A DNA stretch of 64,000 nt, taken from Chitinophaga sp. Ak27 (GTDB lineage: Bacteria; Bacteroidota; Bacteroidia; Chitinophagales; Chitinophagaceae). Below the pieces are notes generated by a model. The model searched no databases. It had not been told where the DNA came from and saw nothing but the letters and a program-made list of their open reading frames with translations. This document shows positions 18,683 through 27,329 of this stretch, in pieces. Position numbers and translations under genes: made by a program. Location: positions 310,001 to 374,000 of the forward strand of contig NZ_JABAOB010000001.1 in assembly GCF_012726295.1 (NCBI RefSeq). The letters run 5' to 3'. The number at the start of each line of letters is the position of its first letter. Position 1 is the stretch's first letter.

Positions 18683-18778
18683 AGCGTTATAGCCAAACCT
18701 AAAGCTAAATCGATTCAGGAACTGAAAGGAATAGGATTTTACCCAAAACTGTTAGCATTTAACCGCAGATAGTCTTCA

Positions 18779-19774
18779 CTAAAATGCGGCTCTTGCCGTA
18801 GGCACCGCATCCAGGCCCACGAAATCGCCGGCGAGGTACTTGTAATACGCGGTAATGGCAATCATGCCGGCATTATCAGTACAGTACTCAAACTTAGGAA
18901 TAAAGGTACGCCAACCATAACGCTCCCCATATTCGGCCAGCGCCTGGCGCAGGCCACTATTGGCGCTTACGCCGCCAGCAATGGCTACATCACGGATACC
19001 GGTTTCCTCGGCCGCCTTAATCACTTTATTCAATAAGATACTGATAATACGATGCTGTATGGAAGCACAGATATCTGGCAGATTTTCCGCAATAAAGGCC
19101 GGGTCCTGCTGCTGTAAAAAATACAGGATGGCCGTCTTTAACCCACTGAAACTGAAATTCAGCCCGGGAATTTTAGGTTCGGGGAATTTAAACCGGGTAG
19201 GGTTACCGGTTTTAGCATATTTATCAATCAACGGACCACCCGGATAAGGAAGTCCCAGTATTTTGGCGCTCTTGTCGAAAGCTTCGCCCGCAGCGTCGTC
19301 CAGCGTTTCGCCGATGACCCGCATTTTCAACGGGCTTTCACACAATACGATCTGGGTATGTCCACCCGATACGGTTAAACATAGAAAAGGAAAATCTGGT
19401 TTGGGATCGTCAATAAAATTAGCCAGCACGTGCGCCTGCATGTGATGAACCCCAATCAACGGGATATCCAGCGCCATGGCCATCGACTTGGCAAAGCAGC
19501 TGCCCACCAGCAAAGATCCGATCAGGCCGGGCGACTGGGTAAAGGCAATGGCACTCAGCTCTTCCCGTTTCACGCCGGCGGTTTGCAAAGCAATATCCAC
19601 TACGGGCACTATGTTTTCCTGGTGCGCCCGGGAAGCCAGTTCCGGCACTACCCCACCATATTGCTCATGTACCTTCTGGTTGGCAATATGATTAGACAAC
19701 ACTTTTCCATCTACAATAACAGCGGCTCCTGTATCATCACAGGACGATTCTATGGCTAATATTTTAACAGACAT
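18779..19774 (-). CDS. tsaD: tRNA N6-threonylcarbamoyladenosine transferase TsaD
   Basis: 331 residues from ATG 19774; a TTG three codons upstream is a less likely start. It shows the ASKHA-fold features of TsaD/Gcp: KILAIESSCDDTGAAV at the N-terminus, the metal-binding HxxxH in VHHMQAHVLANF, VSGGHTQIV, and AIAGGVSANSGLR. The enzyme transfers threonylcarbamoyl to A37 of ANN-decoding tRNAs together with TsaB and TsaE. It is preceded by a terminator and an exact TAnnTTTG element, so it is its own transcription unit. Confidence 0.96.
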   Translation of the reverse strand: MSVKILAIESSCDDTGAAVIVDGKVLSNHIANQKVHEQYGGVVPELASRAHQENIVPVVDIALQTAGVKREELSAIAFTQSPGLIGSLLVGSCFAKSMAMALDIPLIGVHHMQAHVLANFIDDPKPDFPFLCLTVSGGHTQIVLCESPLKMRVIGETLDDAAGEAFDKSAKILGLPYPGGPLIDKYAKTGNPTRFKFPEPKIPGLNFSFSGLKTAILYFLQQQDPAFIAENLPDICASIQHRIISILLNKVIKAAEETGIRDVAIAGGVSANSGLRQALAEYGERYGWRTFIPKFEYCTDNAGMIAITAYYKYLAGDFVGLDAVPTARAAF

Positions 19775-19780
19775 AAGCGG

Positions 19781-19788
19781 CAAATTTA
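19781..19788 (-). promoter_or_regulatory. -7 promoter element of tsaD
   Basis: TAAATTTG on the minus strand is an exact match to the Bacteroidota -7 consensus TAnnTTTG. It ends 6 bases before the tsaD ATG and directly follows the upstream terminator. Confidence 0.6.
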
Positions 19789-19790
19789 AT

Positions 19791-19815
19791 AAAAAAAGGC
19801 GGGAAAACCCCGCCT
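19791..19815 (-). terminator. Rho-independent terminator of the MacB-like permease gene
   Basis: On the minus strand, stem GGCGGG (pairing 19809-19814 with 19798-19803, plus a flanking A-T pair) with a 5-base loop is followed by seven T residues (19791-19797). It separates the permease gene from tsaD. Confidence 0.85.
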
Positions 19816-19851
19816 GTACACAGCATGCCTGCTGCCAATACCTTTAGCCGA

Positions 19852-21105
19852 TCAATTGCTCCGTATGGCCACCACCGGATCCAGTTTGCTGGCCACCCAT
19901 GCCGGGATGAAACCCGCCAGCAAGCCTACAATTACCGATACGCTGATCCCAAATACCGCCGAGCCCGGCGACAATATCATCTCAAAACTACCCGACATAT
20001 TAATAATTACTGTCAGTAGATACACGAGTAATAGTCCCAATAGTCCTCCGATTAAACACAGGCAAACAGCCTCCAACAAGAACTCCATCAGGATAATGGC
20101 CCTGCGCGCACCAATTGCCTTTTTCAACCCGATAATATTGGTTCGCTCTTTCACGGTCACAAACATAATATTGGCAATCCCGAAAGCCCCTACAATCAGG
20201 GCAAAACCTGCAATCAGAATCCCGCCGCCGTTGATAGCGGCAAAAAGAGAGTTCAGGTTCTCATTGGCCGAACTGATCTCATTCAGCGCAAAGTCGTCCT
20301 CCTCTGCAGGTTTCAACCGGTGCGCCGCCCGCATAACCCCTCTTAGCTCATCTTTCAACTGATCCATCGACACGGTCGATTTGGCCTTTACAAGAATATA
20401 AGGATCGGCATAACGGCGTTCATCCACGATAGTACGGGCAAAACGGTAAGGTAAAATAATGGCGTTGTCATAGCCGAGCCCCCCGATCATGCTTTCGCCC
20501 TTTTTCTTTAACACACCGATCACTTTTACATCCCTTCCCGCCACCTTCACCATCTTTCCCAGCGCCGCCTCCGCAGAAGGAAATAACCCATCCCAGATGG
20601 TATATCCCAGGATGGCCACATTAGTGCCACTATTGCTTTCACCATTGGCAAAATAACGGCCACCCACTATCTGCAGGGTCTGGATCTGGTCAAAATCATG
20701 GGTCACCGCCATCATATTCACCCCATCCATATAATCATCACCATACTCCACTTTCTTGCCTCCCACCTCAAAATCGAAGGAAGCATAGCTCGCACTCTGT
20801 ACCTTCTCCTGTATAATTTTCAAGTCTTTATACTCAGGCAGGGGGCGGTTCATGTATTTCCACCATGCATACTCTCCATTTCCACCCCAGGGCCATTTCT
20901 GCAGGTAAATCACATCATCACCCAGGTCGGCCAGGTCTTTCCGGATATTATGTTCCAGGCTGCCGGTGAGCGTTAGTACGGCGATAATACAGAAGATACC
21001 TATGGTTATACCAAACAATGACAAAAAAGAACGGAGCTTGTTAACCCGCAATTCCTGCATCGCCATCTTAAAACTATTCCATAATATTTTAAGGGTCGCT
21101 ATCAT
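19852..21105 (-). CDS. MacB/FtsX-type ABC transporter permease
   Basis: 417 residues. One transmembrane helix near the N-terminus (about 24-45, LRSFLSLFGITIGIFCIIAVL) is followed by a MacB-like periplasmic domain (about 50-270). Three more helices lie in the FtsX domain (about 290-412), ending in WVASKLDPVVAIRSN, typical of MacB-type permeases. Such proteins work with a separate ATPase in mechanotransmission-type export (lipoproteins, peptides, macrolides). No ATPase is adjacent; it stands alone between a promoter and its own terminator, so the partner must be encoded elsewhere. Confidence 0.9.
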   Translation of the reverse strand: MIATLKILWNSFKMAMQELRVNKLRSFLSLFGITIGIFCIIAVLTLTGSLEHNIRKDLADLGDDVIYLQKWPWGGNGEYAWWKYMNRPLPEYKDLKIIQEKVQSASYASFDFEVGGKKVEYGDDYMDGVNMMAVTHDFDQIQTLQIVGGRYFANGESNSGTNVAILGYTIWDGLFPSAEAALGKMVKVAGRDVKVIGVLKKKGESMIGGLGYDNAIILPYRFARTIVDERRYADPYILVKAKSTVSMDQLKDELRGVMRAAHRLKPAEEDDFALNEISSANENLNSLFAAINGGGILIAGFALIVGAFGIANIMFVTVKERTNIIGLKKAIGARRAIILMEFLLEAVCLCLIGGLLGLLLVYLLTVIINMSGSFEMILSPGSAVFGISVSVIVGLLAGFIPAWVASKLDPVVAIRSN

Positions 21106-21109
21106 ATTT

Positions 21110-21117
21110 CAAATGTA
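21110..21117 (-). promoter_or_regulatory. -7 promoter element of the permease gene
   Basis: TACATTTG on the minus strand is an exact TAnnTTTG match ending 4 bases before the ATG at 21105, so the transcript would have almost no leader. Confidence 0.55.
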
Positions 21118-21179
21118 ACAGATTTATGGCCATGAGCGGCGCCAATAAACACGAAATATAGCCGGACAAAAAATTTAGT

Positions 21180-21187
21180 TACCTTTG
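21180..21187 (+). promoter_or_regulatory. -7 promoter element of prfC
   Basis: TACCTTTG is an exact TAnnTTTG match, 20 bases before the prfC start codon, in the divergent gap with the permease gene. No strong -33 motif is seen. Confidence 0.55.
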
Positions 21188-21207
21188 CTGCCATTTTTCG
21201 GATATAT

Positions 21208-22791
21208 ATGAAGTACGCTAACGAAATCAATAAAAGAAAATCCTTTGCTATCATCGCTCACCCGGATGCCGGTAAAACCACGCTGACAGAGAAATTCCTC
21301 CTGTTTGGCGGGGCTATTCAAACCGCCGGGGCGGTGAAGTCCAATAAGATAAAGAAGCACACCACTTCGGATTTCATGGAAATTGAAAGACAGAGAGGTA
21401 TCTCCGTAGCCACTTCCGTTATGACCTTCGAATACCGCGATATCCTCGTTAACCTCCTGGATACACCCGGTCACAAGGACTTTGCTGAAGATACCTACCG
21501 TACCCTCACCGCAGTAGACAGCGTAGTACTGGTAATCGACTGCGTAAAAGGGGTGGAAGAACAAACCGAAAGACTGATGGAAGTATGCCGCATGCGCGAT
21601 ACACCCGTCATCATTTTCGTGAATAAAATGGACCGGGATGGTAAGTATCCCTTCGACCTGCTCGATGAACTGGAAGAAAAACTCAGCATCCGCGTAAGAC
21701 CCCTCAGCTGGCCTATTAACATGGGTAGCGACTTCAAAGGCGTTTATAACCTTTATGATAAAAGCCTGGTGGCATTCCAGCCCAATAAGAAAGCCACCGA
21801 TGAGGATGTAGTGCCCCTCGATGATCTCAGCAGCAGCTATGTAGACGAGCATTTCAATGAAAAAGATGCCGCCCAGCTCCGTGGCGACGTAGAACTCATC
21901 GAAGGCGTGTATGATACTTTTAACCGGGAAGATTACCTGGCCGGTAAACTGGCCCCCGTTTTCTTTGGTAGTGCGGTCAACAACTTCGGGGTAAAAGATC
22001 TGCTCGACACCTTCGTAGACATTGCGCCTACACCCCGCAACCGTACTGCTACTACCCGCGAAATAAATGTACAGGAAGATAAGTTCAGCGGATTTATCTT
22101 TAAAATACATGCGAACCTCGACCCCCGCCATCGCGACCGTATCGCCTTTCTCCGTGTATGCTCCGGTAAGTTTGAACGCAACAAGTTTTACCACCATGTT
22201 CGTTTAGACAAAGACGTTAGGTTCAGCAACCCCTACAGCTTCCTCGCGCGTGAGAAAAACATTGTAGATGATGCATTCCCCGGCGATGTGGTAGGCTTAT
22301 TTGATACAGGCAACTTTAAAATCGGCGATACCCTTACGGAAGGCGAAAATTTCTACATTACTGGTATCCCCAGCTTCTCTCCCGAACTGTTTAAGGAGCT
22401 GGTAAATAAGGACCCAATGAAAACCAAACAACTGGAAAAAGGTATCCGTCAGCTTACAGATGAAGGGGTAGCCCAGTTGTTTACCCAACATGGCGGCAAC
22501 CGCAAAATTATTGGTTGCGTGGGTGAACTCCAGTTTGAAGTAATCCAGTACCGCCTGCTCCAGGAATATGGCGCGGCCTGCCAGTTTAATACCCTGCCTT
22601 TCTATAAGGCCTGCTGGCTCACCGGTCCTAAAAATAAAATTGAAGACTTCATCCGCTTTAAATCCTCCAATATCGTGGAAGATAAAGATGGCCACCTGGT
22701 ATACCTGGCCCAGTCTGAATGGTACCTGAATACCGAGCGTACCAATAACCCGGATATCCAGTTTAACTTCACTTCAGAAATACATAAGTAG
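21208..22791 (+). CDS. prfC: Peptide chain release factor 3
   Basis: 527 residues, the usual RF3 length. The GTPase motifs are complete: AHPDAGKTT (G1, 17-25), the switch region [17 protein letters not shown] (G3) and NKMD (G4). The C-terminal beta-barrel and RF3-specific domain carry GVVGEL-like [12 protein letters not shown]3 is a GTPase that removes RF1/RF2 from the ribosome after peptide release. It is a single-gene unit with an upstream -7 element and a strong downstream terminator. Confidence 0.96.
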   Translation: MKYANEINKRKSFAIIAHPDAGKTTLTEKFLLFGGAIQTAGAVKSNKIKKHTTSDFMEIERQRGISVATSVMTFEYRDILVNLLDTPGHKDFAEDTYRTLTAVDSVVLVIDCVKGVEEQTERLMEVCRMRDTPVIIFVNKMDRDGKYPFDLLDELEEKLSIRVRPLSWPINMGSDFKGVYNLYDKSLVAFQPNKKATDEDVVPLDDLSSSYVDEHFNEKDAAQLRGDVELIEGVYDTFNREDYLAGKLAPVFFGSAVNNFGVKDLLDTFVDIAPTPRNRTATTREINVQEDKFSGFIFKIHANLDPRHRDRIAFLRVCSGKFERNKFYHHVRLDKDVRFSNPYSFLAREKNIVDDAFPGDVVGLFDTGNFKIGDTLTEGENFYITGIPSFSPELFKELVNKDPMKTKQLEKGIRQLTDEGVAQLFTQHGGNRKIIGCVGELQFEVIQYRLLQEYGAACQFNTLPFYKACWLTGPKNKIEDFIRFKSSNIVEDKDGHLVYLAQSEWYLNTERTNNPDIQFNFTSEIHK

Positions 22792-22797
22792 GAAAAC

Positions 22798-22842
22798 AAA
22801 AAAAGATCGGCGTCCGGGGTCCCGGACGCCGATCTTTTTTTT
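22798..22842. terminator. Strong bidirectional terminator between prfC and the convergent gene
   Basis: A perfect 13-bp stem (22805-22817 with 22822-22834) and a 4-base loop are flanked by seven A residues on the left and eight T residues on the right, so it can stop transcription from both sides. Confidence 0.92.
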
Positions 22843-22858
22843 ACGCGATCAGGAATCA

Positions 22859-23359
22859 CTAGTCTTCTACGATAACGTACTGGAAAATATATTCTTCTAT
22901 AGTACCGTCCCTGGTGCCTTCTACGCGGGCATCGAGGTGCCGGGCATCTTTAAAGCGGTAAGTAATTTTACGGGGAAAGTCATTGTTGAGGTCTTCTGCT
23001 ACAAAGCCAATGGGCTTCAGTACCCGGAGTCGTAAACGTATAGGCCTGCCCGTAGGTCCACCTTCATAAACAGGTAAAAAACTGATCTCTCCATTCCGCT
23101 GCACCACCTGCATCGATTGTTGTACTGCGCTGTCTTTCCCTATTACACGCCAGGTTTTACCGCTCCAGGTAGAGTCGTTTACTTTACTCCAACGCTCTAC
23201 AATCGTGCTTTTGCGGGTAGACATCCGCCAGGTGCCTTCCAGCTTACTGAGCAAGGGGAAATCGGCGGTGCTTACCTGGCCGGTTGCCCGTAGGCTGCCA
23301 GCCAGTAACCATCCTGCCAGGAGGAGATATTTACTGCTGTACCACCGCTTCTTCGCCAT
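22859..23359 (-). CDS. Small exported protein, DUF6265-like
   Basis: 166 residues. A positively charged N-terminus and hydrophobic stretch (about 11-28, ending ATGQ) look like a signal peptide. The mature part begins with FPLLSKLEGTWRM and continues ERWSKVNDSTWSGKTWRV, the pattern of small lipocalin-like DUF6265 proteins. The middle (SFLPVYEGGPTGRPIRLRL) and C-terminal VEGTRDGTIEEYIFQY support a beta-barrel fold. The start overlaps the end of ubiD by 29 bases, so it is translated from the same message. No function is known, and the family call is from memory of the pattern. Confidence 0.72.
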   Translation of the reverse strand: MAKKRWYSSKYLLLAGWLLAGSLRATGQVSTADFPLLSKLEGTWRMSTRKSTIVERWSKVNDSTWSGKTWRVIGKDSAVQQSMQVVQRNGEISFLPVYEGGPTGRPIRLRLRVLKPIGFVAEDLNNDFPRKITYRFKDARHLDARVEGTRDGTIEEYIFQYVIVED

Positions 23360-25253
23360 AGATCTGCTGTTTGTATTTAAGAGATGGCGACGGAAGGAAA
23401 GGACCCATGCCCAGTTCCGCCCATTTAGCGTCTACTTTACTGATGGTGGCGTCATCTGCTACAATGATGTTGGGCCAGTCACGCTCAAAGTTATCCAGCA
23501 GCCTGGTTTTCAGCGTACCGTCCATGCCAATGCCGCCCACATACTTCCCGGCAACAGCCGACGGCTGGCGTATCACAAAGCTATCGCGTTTAGGATCCAG
23601 GTTATTGCAGAAACGCCACAGGGCCGAGGCCAGGTCGCTAACATCCACGGTATGCTCTACATACAATACCATTTTCACACCTGTCAGCGCCGGTAAGGTA
23701 TAGAGCTGTTCGTTCAGTTCGCGGATATGGAAAGGGCGGTTCTTTTCTACCGCCACCAATATACAGGAGATATCCAACGGCAGTAAGCTGCTGTTGATAC
23801 CCTTTATTTCAGGAAACTGCCGCATAATAGCTGCCATATCGATTTCCCGGGGCGATGGTACCTGCAGGAAGGTAGTATCCACCTCTTCTTCCGATTTCCG
23901 GGTACCATCGATACACATCTTACCACCGAAGCCCATTTTGGAGCAGGAATGATCCAGTACGTCCATTGGCCCCTGGCTCAGGTAGATATCGGTAGCCGGG
24001 TTCAGGTGTTGGAAGACGTACTGGGCTAGCTGCTTATAATCGTTAATCTTTGTTCCATCGTCGGTGACCACCAGGATCTTGTTAAACATCATCTGCCCTG
24101 CGCCCCACATGGCATTCATCACTTTCTGGGCCTGCCCGGCATAGTCTTTCTTAATCTGGGCAATTACCAGGTTATGAAATACCCCTTCTACTGGCATTTC
24201 CATATCTACGATTTCCGGCACCAGCGTCATTTTAATAGGCGCCAGGAAAATACGTTCTGTGGCCTTCCCTATCCAGGCATCTTCTTGCGGCGGGATCCCC
24301 ACGATGGTAGATGGATATACAGCATCTTTGCGATGCGTAACCGCCGTTACATGGAACCTGGGATACCAGTCGGCCAGGGAATAGTAGCCGGTATGGTCGC
24401 CAAAGGGCCCCTCCCATATCAGGTCTTCCGAAGGATCTACATATCCCTCAATCACAAAATCGGCATCGGCAGGAACTTCTATTTCCGGCTGGGTAATACA
24501 TTTTACCAATTCTACTTTTTTCTTACGGAGAAAGCCTGCCAGCATGTATTCATCTACATTTTCGGGGAGAGGTGCAGTGGCAGAATAGGTATATACCGGG
24601 TCGCCGCCGAGTACTACGGCAACGGGCATACGCTTATTCAGCTTTTTATATTCCATAAAGTGTTTGGCAGATACTTTATGTTTATGCCAGTGCATCCCGG
24701 TCATATCTTTTTCAAATACCTGCATCCGGTACATCCCTACGTTGCGGGTGCCGGTCAGCGGGTCTTTGGTATGTATCACAGGAAGGGTAATAAAGGGGCC
24801 CCCATCTTTGGGCCAGCAGGTAAGTACAGGAAGTTTATTCAGGTCAGGATTGGCCATCACTACTTCCTGGCAGCTTCCTTTTCCGCCAATCACTTTGGGC
24901 ATCCAGGAGGCAAATTGTCCCAGCTTGGGCAGCAGGGCCAGTTTATCCAATATCCCTTCTTTGGGCTTGGAGAGCATTTTAAAGAGGTTTTCAATTTCCC
25001 CGGCAACATCGTCCAGTTCCTGTACACCCAGGGCCAGGCACATACGCTTATAACTGCCCATTGCGTTGATCAGTACCGGGAAGTCGGTCCCTGTATTTTC
25101 GAACAGCAGCGCTTTACCCCCGTCGGGCGATTTGCTTACCCGGTCGGTTATTTCCGCGATTTCCAGTCGAGGGTCCACATACGTCTTGATGCGTACCAGT
25201 TCATTTGCCTGTTCCAGCGTATCAATAAAGTGTCTGAGATTTTTATATGCCAT
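23331..25253 (-). CDS. ubiD: UbiD-family decarboxylase, menaquinone-linked type
   Basis: 640 residues, longer than E. coli UbiD (about 497) and in the range of the menaquinone-associated subgroup. The prenylated-FMN site is visible: GTRNVGMYRMQVF (Arg170 region) and the WEGPFGDHTGYY loop with Glu281 and Asp286. The reaction is a reversible decarboxylation of an aromatic or unsaturated acid using prFMN made by UbiX; in bacteria with the futalosine route this subgroup serves menaquinone synthesis, which I infer here. A TACTTTTG promoter element lies 23 bases upstream, and a small exported protein gene overlaps its 3' end. Confidence 0.88.
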   Translation of the reverse strand: MAYKNLRHFIDTLEQANELVRIKTYVDPRLEIAEITDRVSKSPDGGKALLFENTGTDFPVLINAMGSYKRMCLALGVQELDDVAGEIENLFKMLSKPKEGILDKLALLPKLGQFASWMPKVIGGKGSCQEVVMANPDLNKLPVLTCWPKDGGPFITLPVIHTKDPLTGTRNVGMYRMQVFEKDMTGMHWHKHKVSAKHFMEYKKLNKRMPVAVVLGGDPVYTYSATAPLPENVDEYMLAGFLRKKKVELVKCITQPEIEVPADADFVIEGYVDPSEDLIWEGPFGDHTGYYSLADWYPRFHVTAVTHRKDAVYPSTIVGIPPQEDAWIGKATERIFLAPIKMTLVPEIVDMEMPVEGVFHNLVIAQIKKDYAGQAQKVMNAMWGAGQMMFNKILVVTDDGTKINDYKQLAQYVFQHLNPATDIYLSQGPMDVLDHSCSKMGFGGKMCIDGTRKSEEEVDTTFLQVPSPREIDMAAIMRQFPEIKGINSSLLPLDISCILVAVEKNRPFHIRELNEQLYTLPALTGVKMVLYVEHTVDVSDLASALWRFCNNLDPKRDSFVIRQPSAVAGKYVGGIGMDGTLKTRLLDNFERDWPNIIVADDATISKVDAKWAELGMGPFLPSPSLKYKQQIYGEEAVVQQ

Positions 25254-25276
25254 GATTGATTCGTGTTACCAATCAA

Positions 25277-25284
25277 CAAAAGTA
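25277..25284 (-). promoter_or_regulatory. -7 promoter element of ubiD
   Basis: TACTTTTG on the minus strand is an exact TAnnTTTG match, 23 bases before the ubiD start codon. Confidence 0.55.
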
Positions 25285-25359
25285 ACCATCCCGCACCGCA
25301 ATAAAAAATGCCCCCCACTTAAATAATGGGAGGCATCTCATTTATTCCATTTTCAGTTA

Positions 25360-25686
25360 TCAGTTCACAATGGTAACTCCTGCGTGGAATACGGCTCTGG
25401 GCCTGGAGGGGTAATAACGCGGAGCGGGTACCGGCACCGGTACAGGTACTACCGGGTAGTAAGCAGGTTCGGTATATACGACCCTTCTTCTTGGGCGGTA
25501 ACACTCATCGTCATCCCAGTCGCGACGACATTCCCTTCTACGTTCCCATCTGTCATCGTCGCGATCGCATCTCTCGCGCTCCCAGCGGCCATGTCCGCGG
25601 CCCCTGTCATGCCCCCATCCTCTCTGAGCGGAAGCGGTAAACACTGTACCACCTATCAGCAGCATCATCAGCATTACTTTTTTCAT
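25360..25686 (-). CDS. Small exported Arg/Asp-rich protein
   Basis: 108 residues with a clear signal peptide (MKKVMLMMLLIGGTVFTASAQ). The mature protein opens with a strongly charged segment of alternating Arg, Asp, Gly and Trp (residues 22-70, including two Cys), then a Pro/Val/Tyr-rich segment (PVPVPVPAPRYYPSRP) and a short hydrophobic end. Proteins like this are common and uncharacterised in Bacteroidota and may bind polymers or the cell surface. It is neighbour to another compositionally extreme exported protein of similar size on the same strand. Confidence 0.75.
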   Translation of the reverse strand: MKKVMLMMLLIGGTVFTASAQRGWGHDRGRGHGRWERERCDRDDDRWERRRECRRDWDDDECYRPRRRVVYTEPAYYPVVPVPVPVPAPRYYPSRPRAVFHAGVTIVN

Positions 25687-25743
25687 GTTGTTTGGTTTTT
25701 TAGTTCAAGATTGGTTGGCAAATAAAAAATGTGGTGTTATTCT

Positions 25744-26061
25744 TTAAGAAAGCTGATATAAGTTCAGGTGAGCGCTATTCACAACGTAGATGGCTCCCGG
25801 GTAGCTCACATAGCTATATCGGTGGTAATGCCGATGCGGTCTGTAGTGCCTGTGACGATGCCGGCGTGGCGGTCCGGGCGGATGTGGCGGATGCCTGAAA
25901 TGCGGCGGCAACGGCGGATGAGGCGGAACCGGCGGATGCGGGAAGTGCCCCGGTACCGGTGGCCTTGGTGGCAGTGGTGGAGCGGGAGGCCTGTGTTGTG
26001 CAAAAAGGCTCATGCTTCCCACCGTCAACATCACTGAAGCTAAATACAAAAACTTCTTCAT
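25744..26061 (-). CDS. Small exported His/Pro-rich protein
   Basis: 105 residues. The signal peptide (1-21, ending SLFAQ) is followed by about 45 residues made mostly of Pro, His and Phe in PPxPP-type repeats, then an Arg/His/Tyr-rich segment (RRHRHRHYRPHRHYHRY), and a normal-looking C-terminus (PGAIYVVNSAHLNLYQLS). High His content could bind metal ions, but that is inference. It lies 57 bases upstream of the Arg/Asp-rich exported protein, which is similar in size and in having a signal peptide, so the two may be related in role. Confidence 0.72.
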   Translation of the reverse strand: MKKFLYLASVMLTVGSMSLFAQHRPPAPPLPPRPPVPGHFPHPPVPPHPPLPPHFRHPPHPPGPPRRHRHRHYRPHRHYHRYSYVSYPGAIYVVNSAHLNLYQLS

Positions 26062-26224
26062 GGCACTTTTTTTTTGTTCGCTATAACAGGTCGTTGCACA
26101 CCAACTTATTTTTATGCGGCTGTTGATTTCATACTCTCTCCGCGATTTCTGTTAATACCCTCCACTATAAGCTGGTGGCTACATTGATACCTGTTTAAAC
26201 TCTTAAATTCAACAACTATGCCAA

Positions 26225-26255
26225 TAAAAAAATCCCGGCCTAAGGCCAGGATTTT
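26225..26255 (-). terminator. Terminator of the DUF6089-like gene
   Basis: On the minus strand a 10-bp stem (AATCCTGGCC with GGCCGGGATT, one G-T pair) and a TTA loop are followed by a run of T residues. It lies about 30 bases after the barrel gene. Confidence 0.85.
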
Positions 26256-26284
26256 ATAGAGAAAATAAGAAGTTAAAAGCGCTG

Positions 26285-27193
26285 TTATGGCCGCAATATC
26301 GGGCAACGGGTAGCTTTTTGCTTACCCCATCCTGAGCCGCCGCCCAGGCGATAAGTAATGGTAAACCCTGAAAAGGCGTACCAGTCCTTATGTTTATCAG
26401 AACCGCGGATGGTGCCATCTGCCGGATAAGTACCCGGTGTGGTACCTTTCCCGGTTACTTCATCGCCGCGATAAGCCATATCTACGGCTTTCTGGCCGCG
26501 ATAAGTCAGCAACGTGTTTTTATCAACGTAATTCGTACTTACATCATCGAGATAGTCGGTGAGCGTTGGCCGTAATCCGATTTCAAATCCGAGCGTCCAC
26601 TTTTCATTCAGGTTGGCTTTAAGACCAGCGCCGAAAGGAAAGGAAAAAGTTAAGAGGTCGTATGGCGTACGGCTGGGATATTGGGGTAACCCCTGCCCTT
26701 CAGTACCCAATGGCCGCAGGCGCACCCGGTTGCCCGACTGGTCTTTGGCCGTAGGATCAAAACCAAAGGCTCCAACCCCCACAAATACGTAAGGAGTAAA
26801 TCCTTTTTCATCCAGGTCAAAAAAGTTGATTTCACCGATCAGACTTCCTTCAAAAATATTGGTACGGAAACTAAGGTTACGGGCTTTCAACGCGGGTGAG
26901 GTGTTGGTGCTATCGGCACCTGTAGCGATTCCCCAGGTAAAGGCCCCACGTACGCTGAGATAACGGTTGATATCTTTTCGCACTAACAATCCAAGTGCAG
27001 GCCGGGTGTATTTCATATCCACCCGTTGTTGTGTCAGATCTCCGCTGTAATTACTAATGCCAGCAAAAGCGCCCACATGCCAGTCCTGTGCAAAGCTGAA
27101 TAAGGGGATCGCCGTCAACAACAAGAGTATTCCGGTAGATTTTGTGAATTTCAAAGTATAAAAGTTTAAGAGGTTAGTCCGATTTGATTCCAT
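26285..27193 (-). CDS. Outer membrane beta-barrel protein, DUF6089 type
   Basis: 302 residues. A hydrophobic signal (about 18-36, ending FSFAQ) is followed by alternating beta strands with aromatic ends: DWHVGAFAGISNYSGDLTQ, LGLLVRKDINRYLSVRGAFTWG and FTPYVFVGVGAFGF. This is the pattern of DUF6089-type small barrels (OmpA-like transmembrane part) common in Bacteroidota. The only Met start is at 27193, which puts 17 extra residues before the signal; a TTG near codon 13 could be the true start. A terminator follows the gene. No partner is apparent. Confidence 0.82.
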   Translation of the reverse strand: MESNRTNLLNFYTLKFTKSTGILLLLTAIPLFSFAQDWHVGAFAGISNYSGDLTQQRVDMKYTRPALGLLVRKDINRYLSVRGAFTWGIATGADSTNTSPALKARNLSFRTNIFEGSLIGEINFFDLDEKGFTPYVFVGVGAFGFDPTAKDQSGNRVRLRPLGTEGQGLPQYPSRTPYDLLTFSFPFGAGLKANLNEKWTLGFEIGLRPTLTDYLDDVSTNYVDKNTLLTYRGQKAVDMAYRGDEVTGKGTTPGTYPADGTIRGSDKHKDWYAFSGFTITYRLGGGSGWGKQKATRCPILRP

Positions 27194-27280
27194 TAAACGC
27201 TAATTCTACAATTTTTATTTGCTGCCCGCTTCAATACTTCTCCACATACACCTACAGGGGCTTTAAAAATGTAAAAATAA

Positions 27281-27328
27281 ACTAATAAAGCAATTAACTA
27301 ATAAACAATTAAAGTAATAAATCGCTAA
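27281..27328. repeat. Three 16-bp AT-rich tandem repeats
   Basis: ACTAATAAA occurs at 27281 and 27297, and AGTAATAAA at 27313, each followed by a related 7-base tail, for an exact 16-base period. The array lies between the stop of the DsrE-like gene and the start of the DUF6089 gene. Confidence 0.6.
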
Positions 27329-27329
27329 A

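Noticed and set aside
21175..22197. 340-residue minus-strand open frame
   Set aside because: It is antisense to prfC, which is a full-length and motif-complete gene.
24174..25259. 361-residue plus-strand open frame
   Set aside because: It is the reverse strand of ubiD, whose motifs are all present on the minus strand.
26112..26306. 64-residue open frame on the minus strand
   Set aside because: It runs through a clear terminator and overlaps the end of the DUF6089 gene; its sequence has no conserved pattern.
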